Positions 52,786 to 62,920 of a stretch of DNA of 64,000 nt are shown here, piece after piece; position 1 is the stretch's first letter; each line of letters opens with the position of its first letter. The notes beneath the pieces were generated by a model. The model saw only the letters and a program-made list of their open reading frames with translations. It had not been told where the DNA came from and did not search any database. Location of the stretch: assembly GCA_963784195.1 (NCBI GenBank), contig CAWARA010000004.1, forward strand, positions 1 through 64,000, written 5' to 3'. The translations under genes were made by a program, and so were the position numbers. This DNA comes from CAVQAH01 sp963784195. Lineage in GTDB: Bacteria > Acidobacteriota > Vicinamibacteria > Vicinamibacterales > 2-12-FULL-66-21.

Positions 52786-53892
52786 CTATTTCTGCGGGAT
52801 CGGCGCAATGGCGTCGGTCAACGGCCCGTTCAACTCGTCATAGACACGGTGCAGGTACCAGTCGACGAGCTGGATCTTGAACGGCATGTCGAGCGCCGTG
52901 TTGCCCTTCGTGATGGTGGACTGATATTCAGCCAGCGACGGCATGATCGCGTCCCTGGCTGCGTCCACGTCGAGCCCCTTCGCCTTCGCGTCCTTCCCCT
53001 GACGCAGCAGCTCTCGAAACACGCCCATCGTCGCGCGCAGGAGCGCCTTATCCGTCAGCGGGTCGCCGTGACCCGGAACGATGATCGAGGCATCGAGCGC
53101 CTCGAGCCCTTCGAGCGCCTTCAGCCATTCCGTCGGATACGAACTGAGCGCGAACGAAATCGGGTTGATGAGCAGGTCACCGGTCAGGAGGATGCGCTCG
53201 TTCGGCAGGTACAGGAACGCGTCACCCGGCGTCACCGCGCGGCCGTAGTTGAGGACGCGAATCTCGCGCTTGCCCATGTAGAGCGTCAGCTGGTTCGTGA
53301 ACGTCAGGTTCGCGAACGTGTGCTTCGTGTTCTTCTTCTGATCGAGGAAGAACCGCGCATCCTCGAGCGACTGTTTCAAACGCGGCAGGTTTGCTGGTGG
53401 AGGCGTCGCCGCCTCCGCTGTGGCGATGCGTTGCTCCAGGCTCGCAATGAACCCGGGAAGCTGCGTCTCGAGTCCAGGACGGTTGAACTCGAGCGCCGGT
53501 CCCATCATCATCTGCCGTGTTTTTTCGTGCGTGATGACGCGGACATCGGGAAACGCTTTCAGGTACGTCTCCGCGCCATACCAGTGATCCCAATGCCAGT
53601 GTGAGTTGACGAGATACCTGACCGGCTTGTCGGTGAGCTTCCGAATCTCGGCGAGGACCGCTGCCGACGCCGACGGCGTTCCATTCGAATCGAACACCAG
53701 CACGCCATCGTCCGACAGGATGGCGACCGAGTTGCCGTCCATGCCGACGTCGCCGTACGGGGCCGTCTGAAACAGGTAGATGCCATCGGCAATCTGCGTC
53801 TGTTTCGGGGCCGGCCGCTGCTGCCTTGCGCCGGCGAGCGCTGCGGTCGCGGCGATCAGCACGCAGGTTCCAACTATCGTCACCGGCTTCAT
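52786..53892 (-). CDS. Secreted metallo-beta-lactamase-fold hydrolase
   Basis: A protein of 368 aa with a signal peptide (VTIVGTCVLIAATAALAGA). The metal site reads HWHWDH near residue 97, then VITHEK, a Gly-Asp in LLTGDLLINPI and the late His in VPGHGDP. This is the zinc-binding pattern of the MBL superfamily and the periplasmic subgroup common in Acidobacteria. Substrate unknown: beta-lactamase activity cannot be claimed from motifs. It is transcribed alone; the element at 53970 lies upstream. Confidence 0.85.
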   Translation of the reverse strand: MKPVTIVGTCVLIAATAALAGARQQRPAPKQTQIADGIYLFQTAPYGDVGMDGNSVAILSDDGVLVFDSNGTPSASAAVLAEIRKLTDKPVRYLVNSHWHWDHWYGAETYLKAFPDVRVITHEKTRQMMMGPALEFNRPGLETQLPGFIASLEQRIATAEAATPPPANLPRLKQSLEDARFFLDQKKNTKHTFANLTFTNQLTLYMGKREIRVLNYGRAVTPGDAFLYLPNERILLTGDLLINPISFALSSYPTEWLKALEGLEALDASIIVPGHGDPLTDKALLRATMGVFRELLRQGKDAKAKGLDVDAARDAIMPSLAEYQSTITKGNTALDMPFKIQLVDWYLHRVYDELNGPLTDAIAPIPQK

Positions 53893-53969
53893 CGAACCAC
53901 CCTCCGGAACGAGGATGCCACGCCCCCCGCCGCCCCGCCAAGCGCGCGCGGGTGGAATGGATTCGGGGG

Positions 53970-54360
53970 TACGGAGGGGACGGAGGGAACGGAACGAGCT
54001 TCAAAAACGGAGACACGGAGGAACGGAGACAAACGGGCCAACGACACCGGACGACGGCCGATGACGGCCCGGCCATCGGCCGGGCCGTGCGATCGAAGGG
54101 CGACCCGCGCGCACAAGCTGCCGAACGAACTTGCACTGCAGCTTGTGCACGCGGGTCGCCCTTCGATCGCCCGCCGCGCAAGCGCGGCGGCATCGGCGCT
54201 ACAGGACCCGTTTAGCGGTTGCGTTCCCGATCGTCTGTCACCCCACCCGCCTGCGGTGAGCCGGGTCCGATCGCAAACTGGAGTTGCGAAGCTGTCCGTT
54301 TCCTCCGTTCCTCCGTTTCTCCGAGTTGAAGCTCGTTCCGTTCCCTCCGTCCCCTCCGTC
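53970..54360. mobile_element. Cloverleaf repeat element with terminal inverted repeats, copy 2
   Basis: An element of 391 bp. The first 34 bp (53971-54004, starting ACGGAGGGGACGG) are exactly inverted at 54326-54359. The interior repeats the plan of 32755-33059: outer stem CCGATG/CATCGG (54058, 54191), hairpin CGGCCCGGCC-ATC (54065-54087), a 32-bp central stem (54089-54120 with 54139-54170, one mismatch at its position 22, 18-nt loop) and hairpin CCGCCGCGC-AA (54171-54190). About 90 bp of extra unrelated sequence follows before the right terminal repeat. The central stem shares no sequence with copy 1 except an ACAAGC near the loop. The 526-bp gap 53893-54418 contains nothing else. Confidence 0.75.
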
Positions 54361-54418
54361 ATACCCTCCCCCCGTCGCCTCCCTTCGAGTATCATCTCCT
54401 TCCCCGAAGGAGCGACCG

Positions 54419-54655
54419 ATGAGCATCGAAGAACGGGACCTCCGCATGGTTATCGTGGCGTTTGAAGATGCGGTCACGTGGTGTGCGTCGCTGGCGGAGC
54501 TCGCGGACCGCTTGATTTCGTCAGCGGTTACGAACCAATCGCTTGGTGAGAAAGAGTTGAAGGCGGCCGTGGCGCAACTGGCCGAGACGCGGCGTTATCT
54601 CGACTCGAACGAGGACGCGGTGCAGCGAATCAAGCAGCGCGCCGGGATCGCCTAG
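54419..54655 (+). CDS. Small helical hypothetical protein
   Basis: A protein of 78 aa (SIEERDLRMVIVAFEDAVTW, then ELADRLISSAVTNQ and LAETRRYLDSNEDAVQRIKQ), entirely helical and soluble. AAGGAG lies 7 nt before the ATG, and in-frame starts further upstream fall inside the repeat element, so this start is favoured. It is convergent with the small secreted protein at 54679. No family is recognised. Confidence 0.6.
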   Translation: MSIEERDLRMVIVAFEDAVTWCASLAELADRLISSAVTNQSLGEKELKAAVAQLAETRRYLDSNEDAVQRIKQRAGIA

Positions 54656-54678
54656 GGCAGGCGATCCCGGCACAGAAG

Positions 54679-55023
54679 TTACTTCTTCTCCGGCGGTGCC
54701 ACCTTCGAGACGGTGATTTGCTCCCCCTTCAGCTCACCGGTCAGCATCACTTCCTGGCCGGCGTGGGTTTTCAGGCCGGCGAACGACTGGTTGGTCAGCT
54801 TGTAGACCTTGTCGCCGCTCAGAAACACGTACTGACCGCCTTTATCCACGCACTTCTGGACGCAGGTGGCATGATCGGCCGCCTTGTCGCCGTGTTTGTC
54901 CGCGGAATGTTTCGCGGCACACATCGAGTCGCTGATCGTCCCCTTCCAGGTCTCCTCAGCGGCACGTGCCGGACTCGTCGCCAGGAAGGCGAACGCGGCC
55001 ATCAGCAGCACACATCTCTTCAT
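54679..55023 (-). CDS. Small secreted protein with conserved beta domain
   Basis: A protein of 114 aa with a signal peptide (CVLLMAAFAFLATSPARA). The mature part has WKGTISDSMCAAKH, CVQKCVDKGGQYVFLSGDKVYKLTNQ and EVMLTGELKGEQITVSKV. This pattern of three cysteines and a closing OB-like strand set is widespread in secreted proteins of Acidobacteria (a DUF5818-like family, name not certain). No catalytic motif. It probably binds a ligand or metal in the periplasm. Confidence 0.65.
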   Translation of the reverse strand: MKRCVLLMAAFAFLATSPARAAEETWKGTISDSMCAAKHSADKHGDKAADHATCVQKCVDKGGQYVFLSGDKVYKLTNQSFAGLKTHAGQEVMLTGELKGEQITVSKVAPPEKK

Positions 55024-55077
55024 AGGTCCTCCTGTATTCGCCGGGATTATAGGTCTCCTTCACGGCGGGCGATCCAG

Positions 55078-56271
55078 TTATTTGTCCAGGCTTTCGACGC
55101 GGTCCCAGAGAATGGCACCGTTTTCAACCAAAGCTCGTCCGTCAGCGGTCAGCGTCGCGTCGGCGAGACGGATCGACAATCGTGATGCGCCTTTCGCGCG
55201 ATTCCGTCCGCCGTTTTCCCAGTTCGACCCGATCTCGATCGTGATGCCCGGCCGCGGATTGTGCGGGTTCGTGTTGAGCCAGACCGTGGCGACGAGATCG
55301 CCGTCAGGCCCGATCTCACGGAACGTCTCGCGCACGCGATCCGCACCGTTGCCTGCCGAGAGCCCGTCGACGCGCCCCTTGCGGAAGGTCATGCGGACAT
55401 CGCGGACGTCATTACCGGCGCGTGGGATCTCCGGCGCCAGGAGCGTTCCAGTGAACGAGTCTGCGTCTGGCAGAAAGTTGAACAGCCCCACCGGCAGCTC
55501 CATCTGCCGATCGCGAATCGAACGTGCCTGTGCGGCGCGCGCCTTAGAGGCGTCACCATCCCCCCGATGGAACCATTGATCATTAGGAACATCGACGCGG
55601 ATATCCGTCCCTGCCGGCGTGGTGATGCGTATCGCCCGACCTCGGAGCGCCGCGGCAAGCAGCTCCTGCCGCCGCGCGTGCGCGGCGAAGTCGACCTCCA
55701 GACAGCGGCGCACCTGCGCCGGCGTGTCCTCGACAATGCGATCGTTGGTGCGCTCGCCGGGATAAGGAAGGAACCAGTGAAAGTGCACGCTGCGGACGCG
55801 GCTCTGCTCGACGAGCCGCTCCCACCGGAGGTCGTCCACGTATCCGCGCGCCGGCATCCAGTAGAAGATGTCCGCCCGCGTGAACAGCGGCCGCAGCGTC
55901 TCGATCACTTCCGCCTCGCGCCGATCGTGTGCCGCATCATCCTCGATGTAGCTGCGAATCATCTCCTGGCTGTCTTCGACGAGGACGTAGGTGTCGACAC
56001 CGCGCCGATTGAGCTCGTCCCGAAGACCGTTCGTGATGCCGGGGTAGTACGTGGGGTCGAACACGATGATCGCGCGCTCTCCGCGAGACGGCTGCGTCAT
56101 GGAGACGAGGCGCGTGACCAGCGCCGCTTCGTCGATCGGGGGCGGATCGATGACGGTGGCTGACGGCTGCAGGGCGGACGATGCGACGAGCGCTTGCGGA
56201 CGATCGAAGAGGAAAAGCGTTGCGGGTAACAGCGACAGCATCAGGATGCGCGTGATCGACATGCGGGTCAT
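55078..56271 (-). CDS. Probable M29-like peptidase family protein, secreted
   Basis: About 397 aa from the start at 56271 (an alternative is 56262), with a signal peptide (ILMLSLLPATLFLFDRPQALVA). Parts resemble thermophilic-type M29 aminopeptidases: AIRITTPAGTDIRVDVPND, then LPVGLFNFLPDADSFTGTLLAP, RKGRVDGLSAGNGADRVRETF and ENGAILWDRV near the end. Metal ligands are not all identifiable, since the expected Glu and His positions differ, so activity is not assured. The upstream in-frame extension has no coding character. It is preceded by the divergent NTR-domain gene at 56502. Confidence 0.6.
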   Translation of the reverse strand: MTRMSITRILMLSLLPATLFLFDRPQALVASSALQPSATVIDPPPIDEAALVTRLVSMTQPSRGERAIIVFDPTYYPGITNGLRDELNRRGVDTYVLVEDSQEMIRSYIEDDAAHDRREAEVIETLRPLFTRADIFYWMPARGYVDDLRWERLVEQSRVRSVHFHWFLPYPGERTNDRIVEDTPAQVRRCLEVDFAAHARRQELLAAALRGRAIRITTPAGTDIRVDVPNDQWFHRGDGDASKARAAQARSIRDRQMELPVGLFNFLPDADSFTGTLLAPEIPRAGNDVRDVRMTFRKGRVDGLSAGNGADRVRETFREIGPDGDLVATVWLNTNPHNPRPGITIEIGSNWENGGRNRAKGASRLSIRLADATLTADGRALVENGAILWDRVESLDK

Positions 56272-56471
56272 GGTAGGCCGCTCGTCGATGCTTTCGCCGT
56301 GGCTGGCGACATTCTGACGAACATTTGACCGGTTGCTGACAGTCGCGGCGCTCACCGGCACTTTCGAATCTGTCATCGGAGCCGCGGCCATCACACCACG
56401 CGGGCAGGCCAAGCATCCTTTCCCGCAGTCCAAATAAGGACATGGGAGGGCTGTGATGGGTTCGATGACGA

Positions 56472-56505
56472 GGGTTCACACGAGGGTTCACACGAGCGTT
56501 CATGA
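56472..56505. repeat. TGAACC periodic repeat, cluster 4 (inverted)
   Basis: GGTTCA-type units at 56473, 56485 and 56497, the complement of TGAACCCTCGTG, spacing 12 bp. The last unit overlaps the ATG of the NTR-domain gene. It is the only cluster of the family in this orientation relative to the following gene. Confidence 0.65.
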
Positions 56506-56990
56506 GAGTCACAGATAGATGCGGTCGGCGAATTGTTGCCGCGGTCGGGGCGCTCGGTTTTCTGTGCGCGGCTGACATGTTGACGGTCAGGCTTCTGGCG
56601 TGCGACTGCGTCCGGCTGGCGCCGTTGTCGGCGGCGGTGCGGGAAGAGACGGAGTTCATCTTCCACGGCCGCGTGCTGGAGATCGTCGAGCGCGAGGAGC
56701 ACATCCGGACGACGCGGGATGGCGGGGCGACGGGGGAGGTGCGGCCGCTCGACCGTCAGGTGGTGTTTGTCGTGGAGCGCGCGTGGCGCGGCGTGCGCGG
56801 CGAGCGCATCAGCGTCACGTCGATCGTCAGCGACTGCATGTTCGCGTTCGAGATCGGCCGGGAGTATCTGGTCTTCGCCAGGAAGGGAGAGGACGGCCGT
56901 CCGACCACGGGCATCTGCACACGAACGAGCGCCCTCGCCGCCGCAGGTCCCGTCCTGGCGCAACTCGGGTCACCGACTTTCAAGAAGTGA
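56502..56990 (+). CDS. NTR (TIMP-like) domain protein, secreted
   Basis: A protein of 162 aa with a hydrophobic leader (IVAAVGALGFLCAADMLTV) and an OB-like NTR domain that opens ACDCVRLAPLSAAVREETEFIFHGRVLEI, later VVFVVERAWRG and CMFAFEIGREYLVFARK. The Cys-rich start and the later single cysteines (DCMF, ICTRT) match the tissue-inhibitor-of-metalloproteinase fold seen in bacterial secreted proteins. The domain normally binds a protein partner, and none can be named. The ATG overlaps the inverted TGAACC repeat. Confidence 0.72.
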   Translation: MRVTDRCGRRIVAAVGALGFLCAADMLTVRLLACDCVRLAPLSAAVREETEFIFHGRVLEIVEREEHIRTTRDGGATGEVRPLDRQVVFVVERAWRGVRGERISVTSIVSDCMFAFEIGREYLVFARKGEDGRPTTGICTRTSALAAAGPVLAQLGSPTFKK

Positions 56991-57035
56991 AAAGAATAGC
57001 CGTCAGATACGTCTCTGACCCGTTGCGAAAACTTC

Positions 57036-57080
57036 AAGGTGGCTGGCACCTGGCCGGGGAAGGTGCCAGCCACCTTTTTT
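57036..57080. terminator. Rho-independent terminator
   Basis: Perfect 15-bp arms AAGGTGGCTGGCACC and GGTGCCAGCCACCTT with an 11-nt loop, followed by six T on the plus strand. It ends the NTR-domain transcript and lies just before the convergent ankyrin gene. The GGTGCCAGCCACC sequence is also a dispersed palindrome type. Confidence 0.75.
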
Positions 57081-57085
57081 GACGG

Positions 57086-58952
57086 TTAGCAGGATTTGCA
57101 GCGGTTGTTGTTTTTTGCGCCCATCTTTTCGAGCAGCGCGATGGTCTCGGGGAACGGCTGGATCCGCTGGACGGGGCCGTTGGCCATATCCACGGTCGTC
57201 TCCCCGGCGCGGTTGACGGCCATGACGTCGGCGCCCTTCGAAACCAGATACAGGATCATCTCGTTGTCGCCGCGCGCGGCCGCGTGGTGAAGGGCGGTGT
57301 TGCCCTCGTGATCGCGGGCGTTGACGTCCGCACCGAGGTCCTCGACCAGATACTTGACCGCCGGCATCCAGCCTGTCGGCGCGTTTCTATGTGAGTTCGC
57401 CGCGTATCCCTCGCCGAATCCGACGCCCGACGCGGCCTGCAGCGGCGTCACACCAGGGCCGCCCACGGGCACCGGCGCCTGCGTCGACACGTCGTCGACG
57501 GTCTCGCGTCCGCCATCCCCGGTGCGGGGACGTCCAGCCGGCTTCATCGTCGGGATATTCGGGTCGGCGCCGTGCGCGACGAGCAGGCGCATCGCCTCGA
57601 TGTCGCTGGCGTACGCTGCGCGCCAGAATGGCGTCGCGCCGATCTCGTCGACGCCCGAGAGGTCGAAGTTGTAGCCCGAATACCACACCTTCCGTTGCAG
57701 CCGCGCGTTGACGTCCACGCCCTTGTCGAGCAGCAGCTTCATCATGTCGATGTGCGTGAGCTTCTGCTGCGTATAGGCGCGCGGCTGCGGATAGAGCGCC
57801 TTCGGCGCCCACTGAACGTTGAGCACCGCGTACAACGGCGTGACACCGTTATCGCTCGCGAGCCTCGGGTCGGCGCCGGCATCGAGCAGGACTTTCGCGA
57901 GATCGAAATGGCCGTTGATGATGGCGATGAGCAACGGGCTCGTCGCATCGCTGGCGCTGATCTGGTTGACGTCCGCCCCACGTGACAGCAACAGCTGGGC
58001 AGCCTGCAGGTGCCCCTGACGCGCGGCGAAGAGGAGTGGTGACATGCCTCCCTGCGCGCTGACCAACTCGGCGAACCGGAACTGGCGCGTGCCGCCGGCA
58101 ACGTCGGCAGGCCTCGCTGCGGTCGGTGGGGGGGCCTGCGGTCCCGCTCCCGCGGGTGCACCGCCTCTCGCCGCGCGAGCACCCGGCGTGGCAGCCCGCT
58201 GGCCGCCGCCTCCGCTTCCGCGTTCCGCTTCCGCAGGTGTTTCCGCCGCGCCGTAGCCGCCGCCCTGTCCGCGTCCGCCACGGCCGCCCTGGCCTTGTCC
58301 GTCCTGTTGTGCGCGGAGGAACGCCTCCTCGTCAGGATTGGAATTCGTCGGCGACTTGAGATCGAAGACCTTCGACTCGTCGTTTGACGTCCGCACCGGC
58401 GTCGATCAAGAGACGCATCGCTTCGAACCGGTTGTAGGCGGAGGCGAACATCAGTGCGGTCTCACCGCGGACGGACTCGGCGGCGTTGACGTCCCCGCCT
58501 TTCGAGAGGAGCAGGCGCACGGCCTCGGGATTGCCAGCCGCGGACGCCAGCATCAGCGGTGTCGCGCCGAATGCCGTCGTCGTTTTCAGATCCGAGCCGG
58601 CATTCAGCAGCGTCTCGATCATCTTCGGATGACCGAGTTGCGCGGCCATGAGGAGCGGCGTCCAGCCTCCCAACCGGGTCGTCGCGCGCACGTTGGCGCC
58701 CGCATAGATCAGCATCTGCGCCAGCTCGACGTCACCACGCCGTGCGGCCCAGTGCAGCGGCGTCGTGCCGTCGCCCTGTGCGGCGTTGACGTCCGCGCCC
58801 TGCTTCAGCAGCGACTTCACGACCTCGCGATCGCCAGCCATTGCTGCGTCCGCGACCCGAGCGTCATTCGGCGAGGCGCTCAGCATCACGCCGAGCACAC
58901 TGGCTCCGATCACGCTCAGGCCGATGTGTTTCGAGATTCTTGCGTTCGACAT
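57086..58952 (-). CDS. Secreted ankyrin-repeat protein (frameshifted)
   Basis: A signal peptide (GLSVIGASVLGVMLSA) is followed by repeats of about 33 residues with the ankyrin pattern (GADVNAAQGDGTTPLHWAARRGDVELAQMLIYAGANV). Near 58385 a single-base break after LLIDAGADV moves the reading to the second frame, which starts RTSNDESKVFDLKSP. A Gly/Gln/Pro-rich low-complexity linker (residue-equivalents about 215-300) separates two repeat blocks. The second block has SPLLIAIINGHFDLAKVLLDAGADP and, at the end, NTALHHAAARGDNEMI. A CKSC ends the chain. About 622 aa after correction. It is the last gene of the DUF1592-DUF1552 operon, 7 bp after the DUF1552 gene. Confidence 0.82.
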
Positions 58953-58959
58953 GCCCGCC

Positions 58960-60357
58960 TCAGACAGTCGTGGGCACCGTGGTCAGCGCGAATTCGCCCG
59001 TGCTGTCGCCGAACTCCTTGAGATCGTCGAGGCCGAGGTCGTGCAGCAGCGTCAGCATGACGTTGGCCATCGGCGTGCCTTCCGGCGCTTTCAGGTGGAG
59101 GTTGCCCTTCAGGTGTCCACCAGCATGCCCGGCCAGGAACAGCGGGCACCGTTTGTGGTTGTGCACGTTCGAATTGCCCATCGGCGAGCCGTAGACGACC
59201 AGCGTGTTCTCGAGCAGGCTCTTGTCGCCCTCGCGCATGTTCTTCAGCTTGTCGAGGAAGTACGGCACGAGCGACACGTGGTGCTTGTTGATCTGCGCGA
59301 ACTGCGTAATGCGGTCTTCGCGCTCGCCGTGATGCGATGCCGGATGGAACGGCGACTTGATGCCACTCTCCGGATAGACGCGCGCCGATCCGTCGCGGCC
59401 CAGCTTGAACGAGAACACGCGCGTGATGTCGCCGGCGAAGGCGATCGCCTGCAGGTCGTACATCAGACGGACGTGCTCTTCGAACGAATCAGGTACGCCG
59501 ATTGGGGCGCCAGGCAGCTCTCGCTGCTCGCCGCTGGCGTTGTGGGCTTCGATCTTCTGGATGCGCCGCTCGATCTCGCGGATGTCCTCGAGATATTCGT
59601 TCAGCCGGCTGCGATCGGTCGGGCCGAGGTCGCGACGAATCTTGGCCACTTCGGCCGTCACCCAATCGAGGATGCTCTTGTTGGTGCGCCGGTGCGCTGC
59701 CCGCTGTTCGGGCGTCGCGCCGACGCCGAACAGCATGTCGAACGCGGCGCGCGGGTCGCGCACCATCGGCAGCGGCTCGGTGGGCGCCGCCCAGCTGATA
59801 GTGTCGGTGTAGACGCAGGCGTAACCGTAAGCGCAGCCGCCGGACTGATCGACGTTCTCGATGCACAGCTGCATCGACGGCAGCGGCGTGTCCTGGCCGA
59901 ACCGCTGCGCGTAGAGCTGGTCCATCGACACGCCGACGTAAACGTCCGAGCCTTCCGTCTGCTTGGGATGTGCCTGTGTCAGGAAGACCGCGCTCGACCG
60001 GAAGTGATCGCCGCCGATTTCCTTCGCCTCGAACGCCTCGGCATTGCGCACGTCCGTATTGCTGACGATGGTCAGGTAGTCGCGGAAGGGTTCGAGCGGG
60101 CTCATGCTGCTCGGCGTCAGATCGAACTCGCGGCCAACCGCCGCCGGCGACCACATGTTCTTGGACAAACCGAAAGCCGTGCTTCCAGCCGCGCCGTGCA
60201 CCATCTCGATGCACGACAGACGCGTGCGCCCGGCGGCCGCGGTCTTGGCCAGCAGCGTTCGCGAAGGCACCATCGCGTCGAGGAAGGGCAGCGCGATCGT
60301 TGCTCCCATCCCGCGCAGAACGTCCCGCCGCGAAATGTGGCGTCTCGTCAAGAACAT
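58960..60357 (-). CDS. DUF1552 family protein, Tat-exported
   Basis: A protein of 465 aa. Twin-arginine leader (RRHISRRDVLRGMGATIALPFLDAMV). The body matches the DUF1552 family: DYLTIVSNTDVRNAEAF, GGDHFRSSAVFLTQAHP, SGGCAYGYACVYTDTISWA, DRSRLNEYLEDIREIERRI, GDITRVFSFKLGRDGS and YGSPMGNSNVHNH. In Planctomycetes and Acidobacteria these genes accompany DUF1592-type cytochromes and probably act together outside the cytoplasm; the biochemical role is unknown. It lies 19 bp after the DUF1592 gene. Confidence 0.88.
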   Translation of the reverse strand: MFLTRRHISRRDVLRGMGATIALPFLDAMVPSRTLLAKTAAAGRTRLSCIEMVHGAAGSTAFGLSKNMWSPAAVGREFDLTPSSMSPLEPFRDYLTIVSNTDVRNAEAFEAKEIGGDHFRSSAVFLTQAHPKQTEGSDVYVGVSMDQLYAQRFGQDTPLPSMQLCIENVDQSGGCAYGYACVYTDTISWAAPTEPLPMVRDPRAAFDMLFGVGATPEQRAAHRRTNKSILDWVTAEVAKIRRDLGPTDRSRLNEYLEDIREIERRIQKIEAHNASGEQRELPGAPIGVPDSFEEHVRLMYDLQAIAFAGDITRVFSFKLGRDGSARVYPESGIKSPFHPASHHGEREDRITQFAQINKHHVSLVPYFLDKLKNMREGDKSLLENTLVVYGSPMGNSNVHNHKRCPLFLAGHAGGHLKGNLHLKAPEGTPMANVMLTLLHDLGLDDLKEFGDSTGEFALTTVPTTV

Positions 60358-60376
60358 GACGGAAAACTCCTTGTCG

Positions 60377-62856
60377 TCAGTCGTTAGTCCTGGCTTCGGC
60401 CCGGCTCATCTGGAACGCGGGGGCCTTCACGACCCCCAACACGAATGCAGAGAACTTGTTCTGCGACACCGCCGCGTCGCGAACGATCGTGCGGACGGCG
60501 GGCATGTCGAAGTGCTCCATCCGCCGGCCGAGCGCGTAGGCCATCAGATTCTCGGTGAACGTCCTGAGCACGATCTCCTGACGTTTCAGCAATGCCTTGC
60601 GCAAAGCCACCGGTCCGTCGAGCGCGGTGCCGTCATAGAGTTCGCCAGTCGCGTCGACGGCCACGCCGCTGTCGCGAATCCGCCACGCACCGGTCACGTC
60701 GAAGTTCTCCAGCGCCAGGCCCAGCGGATCGATCACGCGATGGCACGAGCGGCACGCCGAACTCTTTCGATGCTCCTCGAGCCGTTCACGCACCGAGAGC
60801 AGGCGCGTGCCGTCACCACGTTTTCGTCTCCTCGAGATCCGGCACGTCGGCAGGCGGTGGCGGAGGCGGGCTGCCGAACAACACCTCGAGTACCCACTTG
60901 CCACGAAGGACCGGCGACGTCCGATCGGCGACCGACGTCATCGTCAGCACGCTGCCGTGGCCGAGCACCCCGCGACGGTTCTCGTCGGGCAGCGCGACGC
61001 GCTGGAACCGGGTGCCGACGATGTTCGGGATGCCGTAGTGCCTCGCCAGCCGCTCGTTGACGAACGTGTAGTCGGCGGTCAGCAGCTCCATGACGTCGCG
61101 ATCGCTGCGGACGATCGTCTCGAACAGCAGCTCCGTCTCGCGCTGCATGGCGTCGGCGAGCGTGTGATCGTACTGCGGGTAGTAGAGCGGATCCGGATGG
61201 ATCTTCTCCAGGTCCTGCAGGCGCAGCCACTGTGCGGCAAACCGCGTCGCGAGCGCCGCAGCTCGTGGATCCGCGAGCATGCGCCGCACCTGCTTGTCGA
61301 GGACGGCCGGCGTCCGCAGCGTGCCGCGCGCCGCCTCGGCGATCAACTCGCTGTCGGGCGGTCCGGCCCAGATGAAGAACGACAGCCGTGACGCGAGGTC
61401 GAGGTCGGTGATGCGGTAATTCTGGCCAGGCTTCGTGTTCGCCGGAACTTCTTCGATCCGGAAGATGAAGTGCGGGCTGGCAAGAATCGCCTGGAGCGCG
61501 GTGCGGATGCCGGTCTCGAACGTCCCGCTGGCGCGGCCTTCTTCGTAGAACTTCATCAGGCCCGCGGCATCTTCGGCCGTGATCGGGCGGCGGTAAGCCT
61601 GCCGCGCGAGCTGCCCGATGATTTTCGACGCGCAAGGCGCCTCTTCGTCGGGAGCAACAGGGCGGCAGGCGAACACTCTGCGGCGAACAGGCGTGTCCGA
61701 CACGCCGGTGACGGCGTGCGGCCCGACGATCGCCAGATCCCTCAAGTGCGGCAGCGTCGTCACACCAATCGCTGCGCCGATGTTCGTATCGGCGAGCGTG
61801 TGTTCGATCGGCGCCAACAGGTCGTCAACCGGACCGTCCGATCGTGCGATGAACGCGGCAGACACGCGATGCGCTCCCGCCTTCACCGTGATCGGCGGCG
61901 TCTGCAGGTTCATCCCGTTGGGATCCGCTTCGCTCATGCGCGGGTTGATGTCGATGATCGCCGCGCGTTCGCCGTTGATCGAAATCTCCAGCTGCTCGCC
62001 GCGCACCGTGCTGCCATACAGCTGCCCGGTCGGGATCGAGTGCAGCATCATGCGGAAGACGTAGTCGCCGTCCGCAGGGAAGTTGTGAATCACCGAGACG
62101 CCGCCGCGCGTGCCGAACGGCGCACCCTCGACGTGTTCGAGCTGTGATGCCGTGCGCGGCACCCGGTACGTCGTCGAGCTCGGGCTGGCATCAGGATCGC
62201 CGATCGCGTCCCGGCTGATCTTCGTCGCGGCGCGAAGGTACCCCTCGAGCACCGTAGCCGACATGCCCTGGGCTGTCGGCGATATTGTCGAAGTTCGCGC
62301 TGATCGTGTCCGGAGGCAGGAACGCCGTCGCGTCGACGTCGAGGCCGAGGAGATCGCGAATCGACCGCGCGTATTCCGCACGGTTCAGGCGCTGGAACGT
62401 CCGTCGTCCGGGATTTGGATTGCGCGCCGCGATCTGATCGAGACGCGTTTCGAGCGTCAATGCGAGCGCGTCGACCGTCGACGGCTCCGGACGGTCCGCG
62501 CCCGGCGGCGGCATCATTCCCGCCCGCAGTTTCCGGATCATCTTCTCGGCGACGTCAGCCCTGCGGTCGGGGTTTGCGGGATCGAAGTCCTCGAGAACCA
62601 GGTCGCCCTTCGCACCGCCCTTGTCGTGGCAGCCGAGGCAGTATTCAGCGATCACCTCGCGCGCCGTCTCCGCCGTCATTGTCGCGACGGTCACGGCGGG
62701 CGGAGCGTGCGCGGGCGCTGGTTTGAATGCTGTCAGGGGAGAGACGGGACGCGCGGGAAGCGCGGTCAGATCTGGATTGGTCGCACGAGTGCTATCGGCT
62801 CGAAGGCCCAGGGCGAGACAGAGAAATGCCAGAACCGCCAGGGTGCAATTCTTCAT
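60377..62856 (-). CDS. DUF1587/DUF1592/DUF1588-type cytochrome c protein (frameshifted)
   Basis: A signal peptide starting at 62856 (CTLAVLAFLCLALGLRA) is followed by a cytochrome c motif CLGCH at about residue 73, then AEKMIRKLRAGMMPPPG and the DUF1587 block RRTFQRLNRAEYARSIRDLLGL. A frame break near 62275 precedes GMSATVLEGYLRAATKISRDAI, and the DUF1592 region follows (LARQAYRRPITAEDAAGL, FRIEEVPANTKPGQNYRITDLDLASRLSFFIW, ELLTADYTFVNERLARHYGI). A second break near 60825 leads to the DUF1588/1585 ending (HRKSSACRSCHRVIDPLGLALENFDVTGAWR). That CRSCH is a second heme site. About 826 aa after correction; likely redox-active and exported. Confidence 0.83.
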
Positions 62857-62892
62857 TGTTGACCCTCGCCCCGCAGCGTACACTCACGCCGC

Positions 62893-62898
62893 AGTATA
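62893..62898 (-). promoter_or_regulatory. -10 box of the DUF1592 operon
   Basis: On the minus strand TATACT, about 36 nt before the start at 62856, followed by a GGGCGAGGG purine stretch near the start. It is a plausible promoter for the three-gene operon. Confidence 0.45.
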
Positions 62899-62920
62899 CC
62901 AGAGGGACACAGGGGAGATA

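Noticed and set aside
53889..54395. ORFs rich in TEGTERASTRRNGGTE-like sequence
   Set aside because: They arise from translation of the ACGGAG-type terminal repeats of the intergenic element and are not genes.
58765..60387. A 540-codon plus-strand ORF
   Set aside because: It is fully antisense to the DUF1552 gene and the ankyrin signal region, both of which show family motifs.
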